A DNA stretch of 64,000 nt from Casuarius casuarius (lineage: Eukaryota > Chordata > Aves > Casuariiformes > Casuariidae), in NCBI GenBank assembly GCA_003342895.1, contig PTFA01000038.1, positions 310,001 through 374,000 of the forward strand, given 5' to 3'. Positions 13,001 to 23,405 of this stretch are shown piece after piece. Numbering within the stretch: the stretch's first letter is position 1; each line of letters starts with the position of its first letter. The notes beneath the pieces are model-generated. The model saw only the letters and a program-made list of their open reading frames with translations, had not been told where the DNA came from and searched no databases. A program made the translations under genes and the position numbers.

Positions 13001-13651
13001 CATCTCTACCTTTGCAGTGGTTGTGGTAACCGTCTGTTCTGCTCCCACCGACGTTCCCAATTCTCTTCTAGTATTACCAGCCCTGAGATCTGCTTTTGCT
13101 TTTCCTCATTGCCACCTTTCAGATCTACGTCTTGTGCAGACATAAGCTTGTGTTTCTCCAAGAAAAATCCTGTTTTCCTCAGTTTGGTGACAGGATCCAT
13201 CTATCCAAAATTGCTCATTCTAACAATGGTTTTCTTTACCAGGTTGTAGCTATAGCTACTCTCATACTGCCTATACTATGTCCCATTAGCAATACCTTCC
13301 CAAATTTTCTTCCATCTCTCAGGGTTATCGTGCCTCCCATCCTAGCCTAAAAGTCAGGATCCAGGACAGGCAGAAGATGACGGTCAGAGGGAGCAAACTC
13401 TCCTTACAGGCCTCATTTATTTCTTCAGTCTGATGGCTTCTTGCACATCCATCTTCTTGTCCCCTTACATAGTTCATTAGTTAGGCTTTTCCTCTGGAGG
13501 ATCCCATTTGCTAACATGTTGATGTGACCCAAAAAACGCATCTTCAAAACCAAGAGTTAATGTAATTGACCTGAGGTAGAAGGCAGTGGAAGACAAAGGT
13601 TAAAGCAAGGGGAAATGCATGTGCAAGGTTTTATCATCTCCTTTTCATGAA

Positions 13652-13679
13652 ACCCATGCAAGTTAGAAGTTGCATGGGT
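13652..13679. other. perfect 10-base hairpin
   Basis: ACCCATGCAA (13652-13661) is followed by an 8-base loop and the exact complement TTGCATGGGT (13670-13679). The structure can be read directly. I have no evidence that it is transcribed. It could be a chance hairpin, a short regulatory RNA precursor or a relic of a mobile element. Confidence 0.85.
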
Positions 13680-14199
13680 GCTGTTGCCTCCCTCTCTGCA
13701 GACTCTTCTCTGCAGTTCGCTGTCCCGGACAGCCAGTGGCTACTGACAGCTCAGTCCTCCTCTGCCTTCTCTGAGGAGCTTTTCAGATGTCCTTGTCCTT
13801 TCTAAATTCTTGGGTTTCAAGTGGTTAACTTAGCCTGGTGCCCGAAAATTACCGTCCTCTCAGTCTGTGACCTCCGTTAGCGTAACTGTGGTATCTCACA
13901 GGAGAGCAGCAGCCAGTCACATGGACAAGCCTTTGCCAGTTGGAGGTAACACAGCACTGCCTTTCACTTCTTCTGCAACCCTGGTGGAAGAGCCACTGGG
14001 TGTATGGCACATGGAGGGCATTTTGAGGAGCAGTCATTTAGGAGCACCTTGTGCATTTGGGATCTAATCTCTACCCATGCAGTGGTAAATCCAGTTGTTT
14101 TTTCCACTCCTGATGCTCTTTGTGATTCTGCCTGTCACCGGCTGTTTCTCGTCACTATCACAGCCTGATTATACATTTGCACCTGGAAGAGGCTAGTTA

Positions 14200-14850
14200 T
14201 TCTACAGTGCTTAAATTGTCCCATGACACCATGTAAATCCTGCCCTGTTACCAAAGCTTTGCTTACAAACCTTCAACTGGCTTTTCAGACCACAAGGTAA
14301 AGATTCATATTAGGCCAGTTTGAATACAAGTTGTCTGCAGGACTCCATTATGTGGCTTACTAATGCTCTACTGAAGGCCTTACACATTACACCTGCTTCT
14401 CTTTCCTCAGGTATTCATTCAATTATGCTATATTGAAAAGTAACCCAATTTTCAAATGGCTCTGCATTTAAGAAACCTATCTGACAGCCTCTATTCATTA
14501 TATATCTCAGCACACCCTGCATTCATGGGATTTGAATATAGCCAAAAAGATAAAATGTATAAAACTCTCCTGAAAATAATGAAATGTACTTCCCAGTAGC
14601 AATAAGTGACTTGAAGAAATTGCCACTTACAAAAGAATTTTAAAAATCCTTTTTTTTTTAAAGTCATTATTCATGCAAGATATTTGAGTCAAAAAGCTCA
14701 CATAATAAATGGCCTGGTGTGCTGAACAATTTAATTAACAATATTCTAAGCTCAGCCCAGCCTTTCTTTGCCAGATTGCTGTCACATTTATCACCTGAAC
14801 CCATGTAAAACAGCTGTTTGGAGCTTTTCTTTTAAAGAAGACTTTTTTCC
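14200..14850. promoter_or_regulatory. candidate conserved non-coding (enhancer-like) block
   Basis: This AT-rich, repeat-free block carries clustered motifs typical of vertebrate developmental enhancers. The clearest is AACAAT-TTAATTA-ACAAT at 14725-14742, in which two SOX-type ACAAT cores flank a homeodomain TTAATTA core. Several ATTCA and TTAATTA-like motifs lie nearby. A 10-base poly-T interrupts it near 14650. Conservation cannot be measured here, so this is inference from motif density and low repeat content. The target gene is unknown. Confidence 0.3.
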
Positions 14851-17800
14851 ACACACAGCCTTGGAGTGGTGGCCCTGCCAAGCAGGACTTACACCATCCT
14901 TCTGAAGAACATGCAGTCTTAGTGCTTACCGATTATGGGCATACACCAGTGATCGGCATTCAGGTTTGCAGAAAACCACAGCCCCTTTGCATGGAATTGA
15001 TCCAGGTAGTCTTAGTAGTCTAAACCAGTCTCTTTATCTCCTTTTAGAGTCAGTTGGCAGAAATATATACCTTTGGAGCAATATTTAGCTGATCTGTGTT
15101 AGACATCTACTTTAACAGAAGTTGAACTATGCTTGTGATGGAAAGGAAAGCATGTAACTCTGTGGTTTTGCTCACTGCACTTGCCAGTCAGCCATTGAGT
15201 GAGCCATCTCTTCCCAGATTTTTGGGGATGCTGGTCCAGCACAGATTTGAGGCCTCTCAAACATGAGTGCTTCCGTATGGACTGGGAGTGGGTAGGAAAG
15301 GATGCAGTGGACAATGCATTTTCCTCATTGCTGGCACTGGAAACAGTGGGAGGACCGCTACTGGGGCACCATCTCCTACTTCACCTGAGAGAGGGGGGCA
15401 GTGGCTGAAAGGGAAATTTTGAGGGAGGAGGTGGGGGGAAAAGGGCATGGGTGTGTTGGTCAGGGAAAGAGCAGACTGATAGCCACAGCATGGCTGTGCT
15501 GAGCAGGGCTTGGCAGGGCCTAGGGGTTTAGTCCTGGGACCTGCAATTTCCAACTATACCCTGCCTACTCTGGAGAAGATGACTTACCTGATGGCAGCCT
15601 GGGCTCTAGCACAGAGGAAGACCTCATCTGTGGGTGCACAGGTGACACCAGAGAGCACGACTGGGTCATTGCGACGTCTGGATTGAGACAGGAGTCTCGA
15701 GGAGCCCCATCTACCCTACTTTGGGGCCAGGCCAGGAGCTGCCTGGCTGAGGGAGCAACTCTGGGAGACCTGGGAAACTGCCAAATGACAGGCAGCAAGA
15801 GTCCTGGGACACACAGGCTCGTAACCAGTCCCTGGACGCCTCTGTTTAGGGAGCCCGTGAGGACTAGCTTGGAGGGACGGCTCCCTTAGAGATGCCTATA
15901 TTTAGTCAGATGAATTTCTGTTTAAAAGCAGAAAGTTGTCACTAGCTGAGCTGAAAGCAAAACAGCTGCTCAGCCCAGCTAGGAGGCCATTACACAGTGA
16001 TTATTACCGTATGTTTAATTTCCAGCTCTCTAGTGCCTGTCAGTGATGGATGCCGTGGCAAAGAAAATCCTCAATCCTGCAGATTATTGAGAGTGCACAG
16101 AAAAGTAATTCTCTTCTTTTATTCTAGTAAACCTCTATTGTACAAGTGAACTGGCTGGTCATTATCACGTATCCACAATTAGGCCCTGGAACCTTAAACC
16201 CAAGTTAGGATAATCCACTGCTGAGCTGACAGTGAGCAGTGACATGTGGTAATTTTTTTTTTTTTATACTTAGAGGTATTGAAAAGCCATTCGGTGAAAT
16301 GATGTTGTTCTATTACAAATAAATCACAGTTTAGCAAGAAATAATTATATTGAACACTGATTGACCTTAAAATTAATAATGTGTTAGGACACCTGCCTGC
16401 GTCCGGCATGTCAGTGACATGTCAGGCTGTGGCAGTGATCATGCCAATCCTAAATAGTTGTCTTATTCCACCTTTTAGGAATGTTGTGGATTTTAGTTTT
16501 TAAGAGACACTGGTGTCTCAGTTGTAGAGATGTCTCTGAGACAGCTGCTAATAACATGCACAGTACTGGCCACATCTCACTTATGCCATTTGGTGCTCTT
16601 ATATAAACAGTTATAGCAGCAAATAAGTGCTGGTACAAATTTCTTCACTTGGGTAATTGGGAGAAGCTGTCATGGTTTATGTTTCTTTGTATATGATGTG
16701 TCTTCATCCAAAGAAGAGCCAGTTTTCTCATATAAACCTGAGTCTCTTTGGAAGAGCTCATGCATGAATTAGCAGTGGAAGAGCTGCATACATCTTATTT
16801 GCCAGAAAGTCGGTCAGTCAGAGCTGTAGCCCTGTCACATCCATGTTTTGACAAAAGCTACTTCTGGCACCTGGTTGCTTGTGGACAGCTGATCATTAGA
16901 TCTTCCCTGTTGTTTAGATAGGGAGCCTATAGCATTTAATATGCTTTGATGAGGTGATAAAAGCCAAGCGATGTGCCCACCAGGTGTGCTGTATTTTTTT
17001 GTCCCCTCTTCCATTTGCATATGCCCGTTTAGGACACAGAGGCCAGGGATTTTTGCAAGAGTTTTGTTTTTCTGTGATGAGCTCCCATCTCTCAGCACTG
17101 AGAATGACTATGGGGTCAGCAAGGGGCAATAGGCTTCTCAGGATGGGATGAGGGCAACCAATTTCCTGCCCCAGATTCCAGCACAGTAGCTTCTCTCAGA
17201 AATCTGGTTGCTTTCACTTTCTGTTGCTCAAGGGCAGCTTTATCTTGTTGACCATCCCATTAAGCAGGAGTGATTTCAACAAAAAGTCTCCAGTGGACTT
17301 CCTGATGTCAGAAAATACTGTTACTAATCTGGATTTCATGGATATAGCAGATAGATACTGTGGTTATAGGCTCATTAAAATTGCATAGAGAATGAAGAGC
17401 CTCTAACGAGACCCTTTGGAATACGTGTAGCTGTGTCTGTTGACTGTCTTTCAGCAAATATCAAGTCATAAAAATGTCATTGAAGGTTATATATATTCAA
17501 GGAAGAAACAGTAAGTACCTTCTGAGTTCACAAATCTTGTCCTTCACAGTAAAAGTCTAGCTGCAGCGATCACTCATTTTTAAAATTGTTCAAATCTAAA
17601 GCTGACTTGAAGTTATTGCTTGTTTCTCTCAGTCTCAGAACCAACTGGGAGAAATTTCTTATCTACTTTAAAAATATCTTTGCAAAGTATCAATACCAAA
17701 AGGCAGCTAAATTAAAGCCCAGTGAGGTATGGTGAAATAAAAATAAGTTAGAACATGCATGTTCCATAAAACAGTTTTCTGACAAAGATGTATCTGTTTT

Positions 17801-18339
17801 TAAATTCAGATGTGCTGCGGCAACAGAGCTGACCTGTTTTACTCCATTTGGGATATTCTGATGAATTCTCCTTCCATGTGAGAGAGCAACATGTGATGTG
17901 TGGGTGGGAGCCAATCATTTACTGCGAAAAGTTCATCTACTTAACCTCCCTCCATAGTCAGTGGAGTGAGAGGAGCCTCTCAGGGGCTCTGCCTGGGGAC
18001 CTCCTCACTCTTTGCTGGCACTTGAGGGAGGCTGCGGGGAGAAGTCCCAGTGTTACACAGAAAACACCAAACACGAACTGTAACAGGGATTTGGCATGAT
18101 GGAAGTGTTGCGACAAAGTGAATTTCAGTGGCAGTTGTTCCAGCGATACCAAGGCACATCTTTTTGGAATCACTGTTTCATTTTGGAGGGAGCTTTGCAA
18201 TTTTACTTACCAAATCTGAATGAAGGAAAAATAAACCATAGGGCAGTTATTAGGGTTCCCAAGCCATCCCAAGAGCAACCCATTCACATGACCCTTCTCA
18301 TTCACAGCTTCCAGTGGGCTTCACTGGGATTATACAGAG
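14851..18339. other. non-coding stretch including a GC-rich patch at 15.3-15.9 kb
   Basis: From about 15300 to 15890 local GC rises to roughly 60 percent by eye in sampled lines, against about 40 percent around it, with a handful of CpG sites. No exon, TATA-type promoter or known repeat is visible there. A 13-base poly-T lies at 16253-16265. Elsewhere I see only short, unrecognisable open frames. The inverted repeat at 16395-16427 is listed separately. Confidence 0.5.
16395..16427. other. nested inverted repeat
   Basis: An inner perfect palindrome, CATGTCA-G-TGACATG at 16407-16421, is enclosed by an outer pair, GCCTG (16395-16399) and CAGGC (16423-16427). Together they can fold as a cruciform or hairpin with an asymmetric internal loop. 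No function can be assigned. Confidence 0.8.
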
Positions 18340-18430
18340 GCATCCAGGGGTAGAGCATCCAGCTGAGATAGGCCTGGACGCCAAGCCTTTGAGTCCTTGC
18401 CTAGCGTGTTACCCACTGAGAGAGACCTCC
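18340..18430 (+). repeat. probable tRNA-derived SINE head (MIR/AmnSINE-like), decayed
   Basis: The order of motifs is that of a degenerate RNA polymerase III promoter: an A-box-like CCAGGGGTAGAGC at about 18345, then a B-box-like CCTTTGAGTCC at about 18385-18395, then 'cctagcgtgttacccactgag'. The latter resembles the part of MIR-like SINEs just after the tRNA head ('ctgccactgactcact'). An old palindromic motif (CCAGTG-ggctt-CACTGG, 18311-18327) lies immediately upstream. The family cannot be fixed from this fragment, and a true tRNA is ruled out because the anticodon arm and the acceptor pairing are not intact. Confidence 0.4.
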
Positions 18431-18797
18431 CTCAAACAGCAAATGTTAAATTAAATCAATGACGCCAAATGATCCAAGCTCCAGCCTGCAACTCAGTTCC
18501 CTGTTACTGACTTCACTATTGCAGGGAATCCTAGAGGTCCAGGCTATAAATATATATGTCAGATTTACCACAACATCTGGAGCTGACATGCATTGTCTCA
18601 GTTCCTTTTAGGAGGACACAGCCTCTCCTGACTTGTGTTTAAGAACTGTGAGAAAAACAAAATTGAATGGGTTTTCCAAACACTTTATAAATATACATAT
18701 ATCCACAAGCTGCCATGTTGTTTGTGGTGACTATGCATATGCTCTGTGTGACTAGACATACAAATTTTTAAGCTGTTGATCCAATTGCATAAAATCG

Positions 18798-18890
18798 AAC
18801 CCAGACTATTTTAGGTGCCTGTCAGCATGGGCAACGTGTTTTTCCCATAGCCGGCTGATTTTAGGTCCAGATTTCTCAGTAGGCATTTCT
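18798..18890. repeat. old amniote repeat fragment
   Basis: The left part reads AACCCAGACTATTTTAGGTGCC and the right part TTTTAGGTCCAGATTTCTCAGTAGGC. Blocks of the kind 'cagattttcaaaggtatttaggtgcc' characterise an old palindromic sauropsid repeat as I remember it, and here they appear twice in degraded form. This is a low-confidence family assignment. Confidence 0.3.
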
Positions 18891-19487
18891 GTTCTTGAAA
18901 AGATAATAAATGTGAAATTATGAGCGTGCATGCATGTCTAAGAGGTTAAGGGGGAAGACAGCATGATGCGTGGCCTCAAATGGGCTGGACTAGTACATGT
19001 TCTTGAGGGCACTGGTGTTTTCTTGAGGTCATTTCAGCTCACTGTGATTGCAGGGTTAGGCAGCTATATTGGAGACTAGAGTCAGGGTCTGCCTTTGGAT
19101 GGTGCGTGCATGTGCATAGCAAGGGATAGTTACCTCCGAAAAATGTGTTGTCACTTAGCAGCAGGCTGTTGATGTCAAAATAGAACTAATTGCTGTCCTG
19201 GCCCACTAACACCAGCAGCGCGTACGCCTCTCTGCCTGCATTTTCCTTCTCCTTGTACAAGTGCCAAAATGAATGAATGAATCTTTCAGACGTGTCGTTA
19301 TGGCTGTAGTGAGGCCTGGAACGGCACGCACAAGCGATCCTGGAAGAGAAGTGACTAGCAGGGCTGACATCACGCCATTGTTCTCATGACATATTGTTCC
19401 CACTCAATGTGGCATATTCCCTGCTTCGTGTGCAATGACATCTATGAAATCCCCAGCTCTGTTCCTTGCAAGAAGCGCCTGTGTTTC

Positions 19488-19540
19488 AATGGGACTAGAG
19501 GGACTTCATGCAAGGAGCATGAAGTCCTTTGGGACCATTT
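19488..19540. other. long imperfect hairpin (miRNA-precursor-like or MITE relic)
   Basis: A perfect 11-base stem, GGACTTCATGC (19501-19511), a 5-base loop, and the complement GCATGAAGTCC (19517-19527) form the core. Pairing continues outward, so that over 24 positions I count 17 Watson-Crick pairs, 3 wobble pairs (as RNA) and 4 mismatches, ending near AATGGG on the left and CCATT on the right. The size is at the small end of a pre-miRNA, and the 5-base loop is shorter than usual. I do not recognise the arms as a known miRNA. A degraded miniature transposon is the main alternative. Confidence 0.8.
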
Positions 19541-20617
19541 AACACCAAAGGATGGTGATAATAGCAATGAGTGATATCTCTGTTTCGGTACTACAACAGT
19601 TTGTATTGCACGTTACCTGGTCCCTAGAGCCTTATACATTTATAACCAGAGGCAGAAACTGCTGTTACAAGAGGCAAGGAATAAAATACTGTAGACTACT
19701 GGGCTTTCAGCAATGTGTTTAATGTGCTCATTTGTGTAGGGCTGTTGCTAATGCCAAAGTCAGATCTATTTGTGTACTTCCGAAGTTAACAGCTGGTGTC
19801 TTACCGCTCCCTCAAACTCCCAAATTTTGCAGACATTTCAGAACTGCACAAACCAGACAGGTCTGATGTCATAACCATCCCGTGTGCTTTGCTCGCTCTT
19901 TCTTGAACTATGCTCCTTTCCCTCTTGGGTTTGTTGGCTCGGAGGTCTCTCAGATCTCAAAACACTGAGTTCGAGACTCTCACAATTGCCTCATGCTCCC
20001 CTCCAGACAGGCCCATGCCTCACACTGCCTGGCAGCTCATGGGCCCATAGCCTGCTCATCTTCTGCAAACTCCCATCCGCCCTCAGTCGTTTTGTTTTCC
20101 CTTTTCCCCCTGCCTTATCCTTGGGTTAATTCCCCACTCATGAGCCATCTTGGCTTCTTGGTGTGAGGGCTTCGGTTTGTTTGTCTGTGCACATGTATAT
20201 TTTGTTTATCGCATATGGATCGGCATGAGGGGAGACTAGGGAGGCTCCAGAGCTGACAAATTGTCATGGAAGAGACACAGTGAGACAGGTATTGGGAATC
20301 ACTCAGCTTCCCTAAAGTCAGAAGACTTGCAAAAAAGATTTGCAGTGACTGTATTTTTTCCCATCTTCAGAATAATGTTTGGAGAGGATGAAGCTGTGAC
20401 AACGGCAGGGCTGTAGCCAAATATGCTGTCCCCACTTCTTGACCCATACAGCATATATTTGTTTTGGCTATCCTTGCTTTGCTCTGTCTCTGCAGACTGG
20501 CTGGAAACAGAGTGGGCAAGTAGTCAAGAATATTTGTTGTGACCAGCAACAAAACAAGTGGCAGAGAGAGCACTGAAAAAAAATTCTGCCCAGTGCTATG
20601 ACCCGGATGGACACAAC

Positions 20618-20645
20618 GGTGCTACATGGTTTCCATGTAGGAACC
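20618..20645. other. perfect 8-base hairpin with extended arms
   Basis: CTACATGG (20622-20629), a 3-base loop TTT, and CCATGTAG (20633-20640) pair perfectly. Flanking GGT and ACC can add further pairs after a small bulge. No function is evident. Confidence 0.8.
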
Positions 20646-23122
20646 TCAGTAACCAGGTCAGCGTCATATCAATGCACAGGAGATTTAGCTAACGTCTTCC
20701 AGTCTCTGGCTTAGGGCTGTGCATCCTGTTGATGATCACCATTGCACCTAAACTGCTTCCACATGAACTTCACTGTGATGGGAGGTTTCCAGGAACACTG
20801 GTGGAAAATCTTTGTATCATTATTACCTGGGCCACTCTTCTTGGAGTGCTATTTATTTTCTTTGTTGGCTTTATAACACCTATTCATTTCTCACAGGAAC
20901 TTGTATTGGGTTATCTCTGTTTAGGGTGTTTTCCTTAGGTTGGAAACACCTCTTTTCCATCTTTACTGTGTTTTGAAGAGGCTGAACTCCCATATTACAC
21001 TGAATCAAAAGCAAGAGCCTCCTTTTAGCTATACCATCACTGTTTCGCTGCCACATGACAGGTGAGAGAGAAACAGGCTGTGGGCAGTTCTCAGTCTGAC
21101 AGAGACCATCTGTGTGACTGCTGACACGTAATGTAAGCTTTTTTTCCCCGTGCCCAAGTTATGTTACAGGATGAGACATGCAAAAGATATTGAGGAATTC
21201 TAGTATAGCACAGTGATAGGGGCTGTACAGTACGTGCTGTCTGAGCAAGAAATTTGTATCTCCCATGCTGTGGGTGTATTATAAAAGGTGCTGTCATGAC
21301 TTCTTGAAATGCCCTGTCCCCTCCATGGGCTGGTTATTTTTAATGAGCTGTCAGCATTTGGCACAGCAAGCAAATTGAGGATTAATGAAAACCTGGTGCA
21401 CCAACTGATTCAGAGAATCCTGCTAAACATCAAACATAAGGAACAGAGTTGCTACCAGGGTGGGCTGCTTTCAAGCACAGTGCCCAGGCTCTGTAAAACG
21501 CTGAGCTGGCTGTGCTTCTTGCATTTGTTTTAAATACAGCTTTTCAAACCTTTCCACCTCAGAAGCCATTTTCCCCTCAAATATTCTTCTCAGGAGAAGA
21601 GACACAGTCACCATCTTAAAATGTTGTTAGTGGCAGATGGAGCAGTGGAGGTGTTTCTGGCAACCTTACAACTGGCAAATGCCTGGAGGATATATAGAGT
21701 ACCTTGCTGCTGGCCTTTATGGTAATTCTTCTTCCCCTTTCATGGAAGCAATTGGTGGGCAAATGACGGTCTCTCCTGTTGCATAAGCACTGATCTGGCG
21801 AGCCTTTCGGTGGCAATGTATGCAGAAATGAGAATTTAATGGCTCCATCCGCAAGCTGCTCAGAGCCCTGCCAGCACTAGAAATGAAGGTGTTTGGTGCT
21901 ATCGTATGTCTAGGCCAGAAGCAGATTGGTGACATAGCTGGTGTCTGCAAGGATTTTTCTTGCTTCTCATACTCTTGTCGAGGAGGATCTTCCATGGCCC
22001 CTGGGATACCTGCTGCATCAGTGACATTGTGTCATCCAGATACATGCCAACGTTCACTTTCACCTTTTCATAGCAATAACAGCCTTGGAATAGGGAATCT
22101 CCAGTGATTAATAACTGTCTAATTTGCAGGATGGTGGAAGATCCATAAATAACTGATGGGACTCACTTAAGGTTGCATAAAAAGTCTTGGCCCTTCAGGA
22201 CAATCAGGGAGCCAACTCTGTCCCATGCTTTGCCCCCGAGCCAAATGGAGGGCCCAGTGGCACCGAGGACCCTATGCCTCACTGGTGTCACCTGCTGTGT
22301 AGCCAGGCATTGGTCTAGAGGATGCACCTTTTCCTAGCTGAGCCTTCCGCCTCGAGCAGAAGGAACAACATACCTTGCTGGCTTAGGTCCCAGGTGCCTA
22401 CTACTTAACCGAGCCCAGCATGCCAACACAGAAGAGCCAATAAAACCCTGTTTTTACACACCCCAGGATGCAGCGACATATAGAACTAACCATCAGCAGA
22501 AGCCCAGGCAGACCTTGTACCCCTACTAAGGCTTTGGTGACATGAACAAATAAAAATCTTTTTGATCCTCCTATTCCACCATGACACAGCCAGTGCTGAG
22601 GCATGCACTGATTGCAGAGAAAAAGTCATGCATGCTGACAACCAGCTTTGGGGGGATTCTTGGGGATATTCCTTCTATCACACTGTGTAAATTGCTGCCT
22701 CAGGACACTTTTCAATCAGTGTGTCTCAAAGGAGAAGGAAGTCCTAGGAGAAGAGAAAAAAGAAACCGTCTATTTTGGTGACATCTGTCCCAGTGTGAAC
22801 ACTACCGTAAGGTAGTGGTCATAACAATGTATGTCTTCAGATCAAGACTGCCCAATGCTGTGTAAAGATAGAGCAAAAGAGCCCTCCTCCAGAGAGTTCA
22901 GGCTGGTGGATGTCTATCTCCTTGCAGAGCAGCCAAGGATATTCTGGGATGTTCTCTCCATAGTATTTTGCAGGCGGGGATGAACTCTGCACAAGTAGTC
23001 GAGACCTTGATGTTGAACCTGAGTTCATGTCTTCTGCTTCTTGTTGGTACTGACTTGTTCTGGCTGTGGGTTGGAAGCCATATAGCCAAGCCATTCTGTG
23101 TTGGGCCACATCAGAGTTTTAG

Positions 23123-23405
23123 TCTTAGGTTATGTGATTAAGGGTTAATCACCATAAACACAAAGGGCCAGCAGGAACAGGTGGAGGAGTTTTATCTCTG
23201 TGTTGGTCTGTGTGGCCGGCCATGTGTATGTGTATGTATGTTGCATACATGTGTCTGTGTGTGTGCGCCTATCATGAACACATGCTCAGCCTTGCTACTG
23301 GCTGGAGCTGGGGACATGGAGCTGTGGCAGCCTCGCTTCTATCAGGCTGCTGGATTTGGCAGCAATAAATGCAGCAAGTCGTGTCTTCCTGAAAACTGCA
23401 TATGC
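23123..23405 (+). mobile_element. LTR-like fragment, first copy
   Basis: The stretch starting at 23123 (TCTTAGGTTATGTGATTAAG and on) closely matches the start of the LTR-like element at 43122 over about 40 bases. After that come a TG-rich tract (23221-23269), a 'ctcagccttgctactggctgg' type block, and a polyadenylation-like AATAAA at 23364-23369. The end is estimated, with no clear terminal CA and no target duplication seen. It is probably a decayed or internally deleted solo LTR of an endogenous retrovirus. No retroviral coding sequence is visible next to it. Confidence 0.4.
23221..23269. repeat. (TG)n-rich microsatellite
   Basis: An interrupted run of ATGTGTATGTGTATG and TGTCTGTGTGTGTG units, with a small hairpin ATGTATG-TTG-CATACAT inside it. 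It lies within the LTR-like fragment. Confidence 0.85.

Larger units (their letters stand above)
8211..14199. other. non-coding stretch with a few decayed repeats and one ambiguous base
   Basis: No gene is supported. Short stretches at 9690-9720 and 9948-10002 look like old amniote repeat fragments (listed separately). A base is unresolved (N) at 11836. At 11848-11870 a short run, CTGTAAAATGGGGA, resembles part of MIR but is too short to call. From about 10.77 to 11.66 kb open frames overlap on both strands (up to 141 codons, 11237-11662), and none is recognisable. Confidence 0.55.
18431..23122. other. non-coding stretch with two hairpins and one old repeat
   Basis: No gene is supported. The old repeat at 18798-18890 and the hairpins at 19488-19540 and 20618-20645 are listed separately. 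A small perfect hairpin, CACTACC-GTAA-GGTAGTG, lies at 22800-22817. Open frames are all under about 95 codons and unrecognisable. Confidence 0.55.

Noticed and set aside
13570..13590. TGAGGTAGAAGG run resembling a let-7-family seed
   Set aside because: It diverges from let-7 after the first bases, and no foldback partner with let-7 complementarity lies in the expected position.
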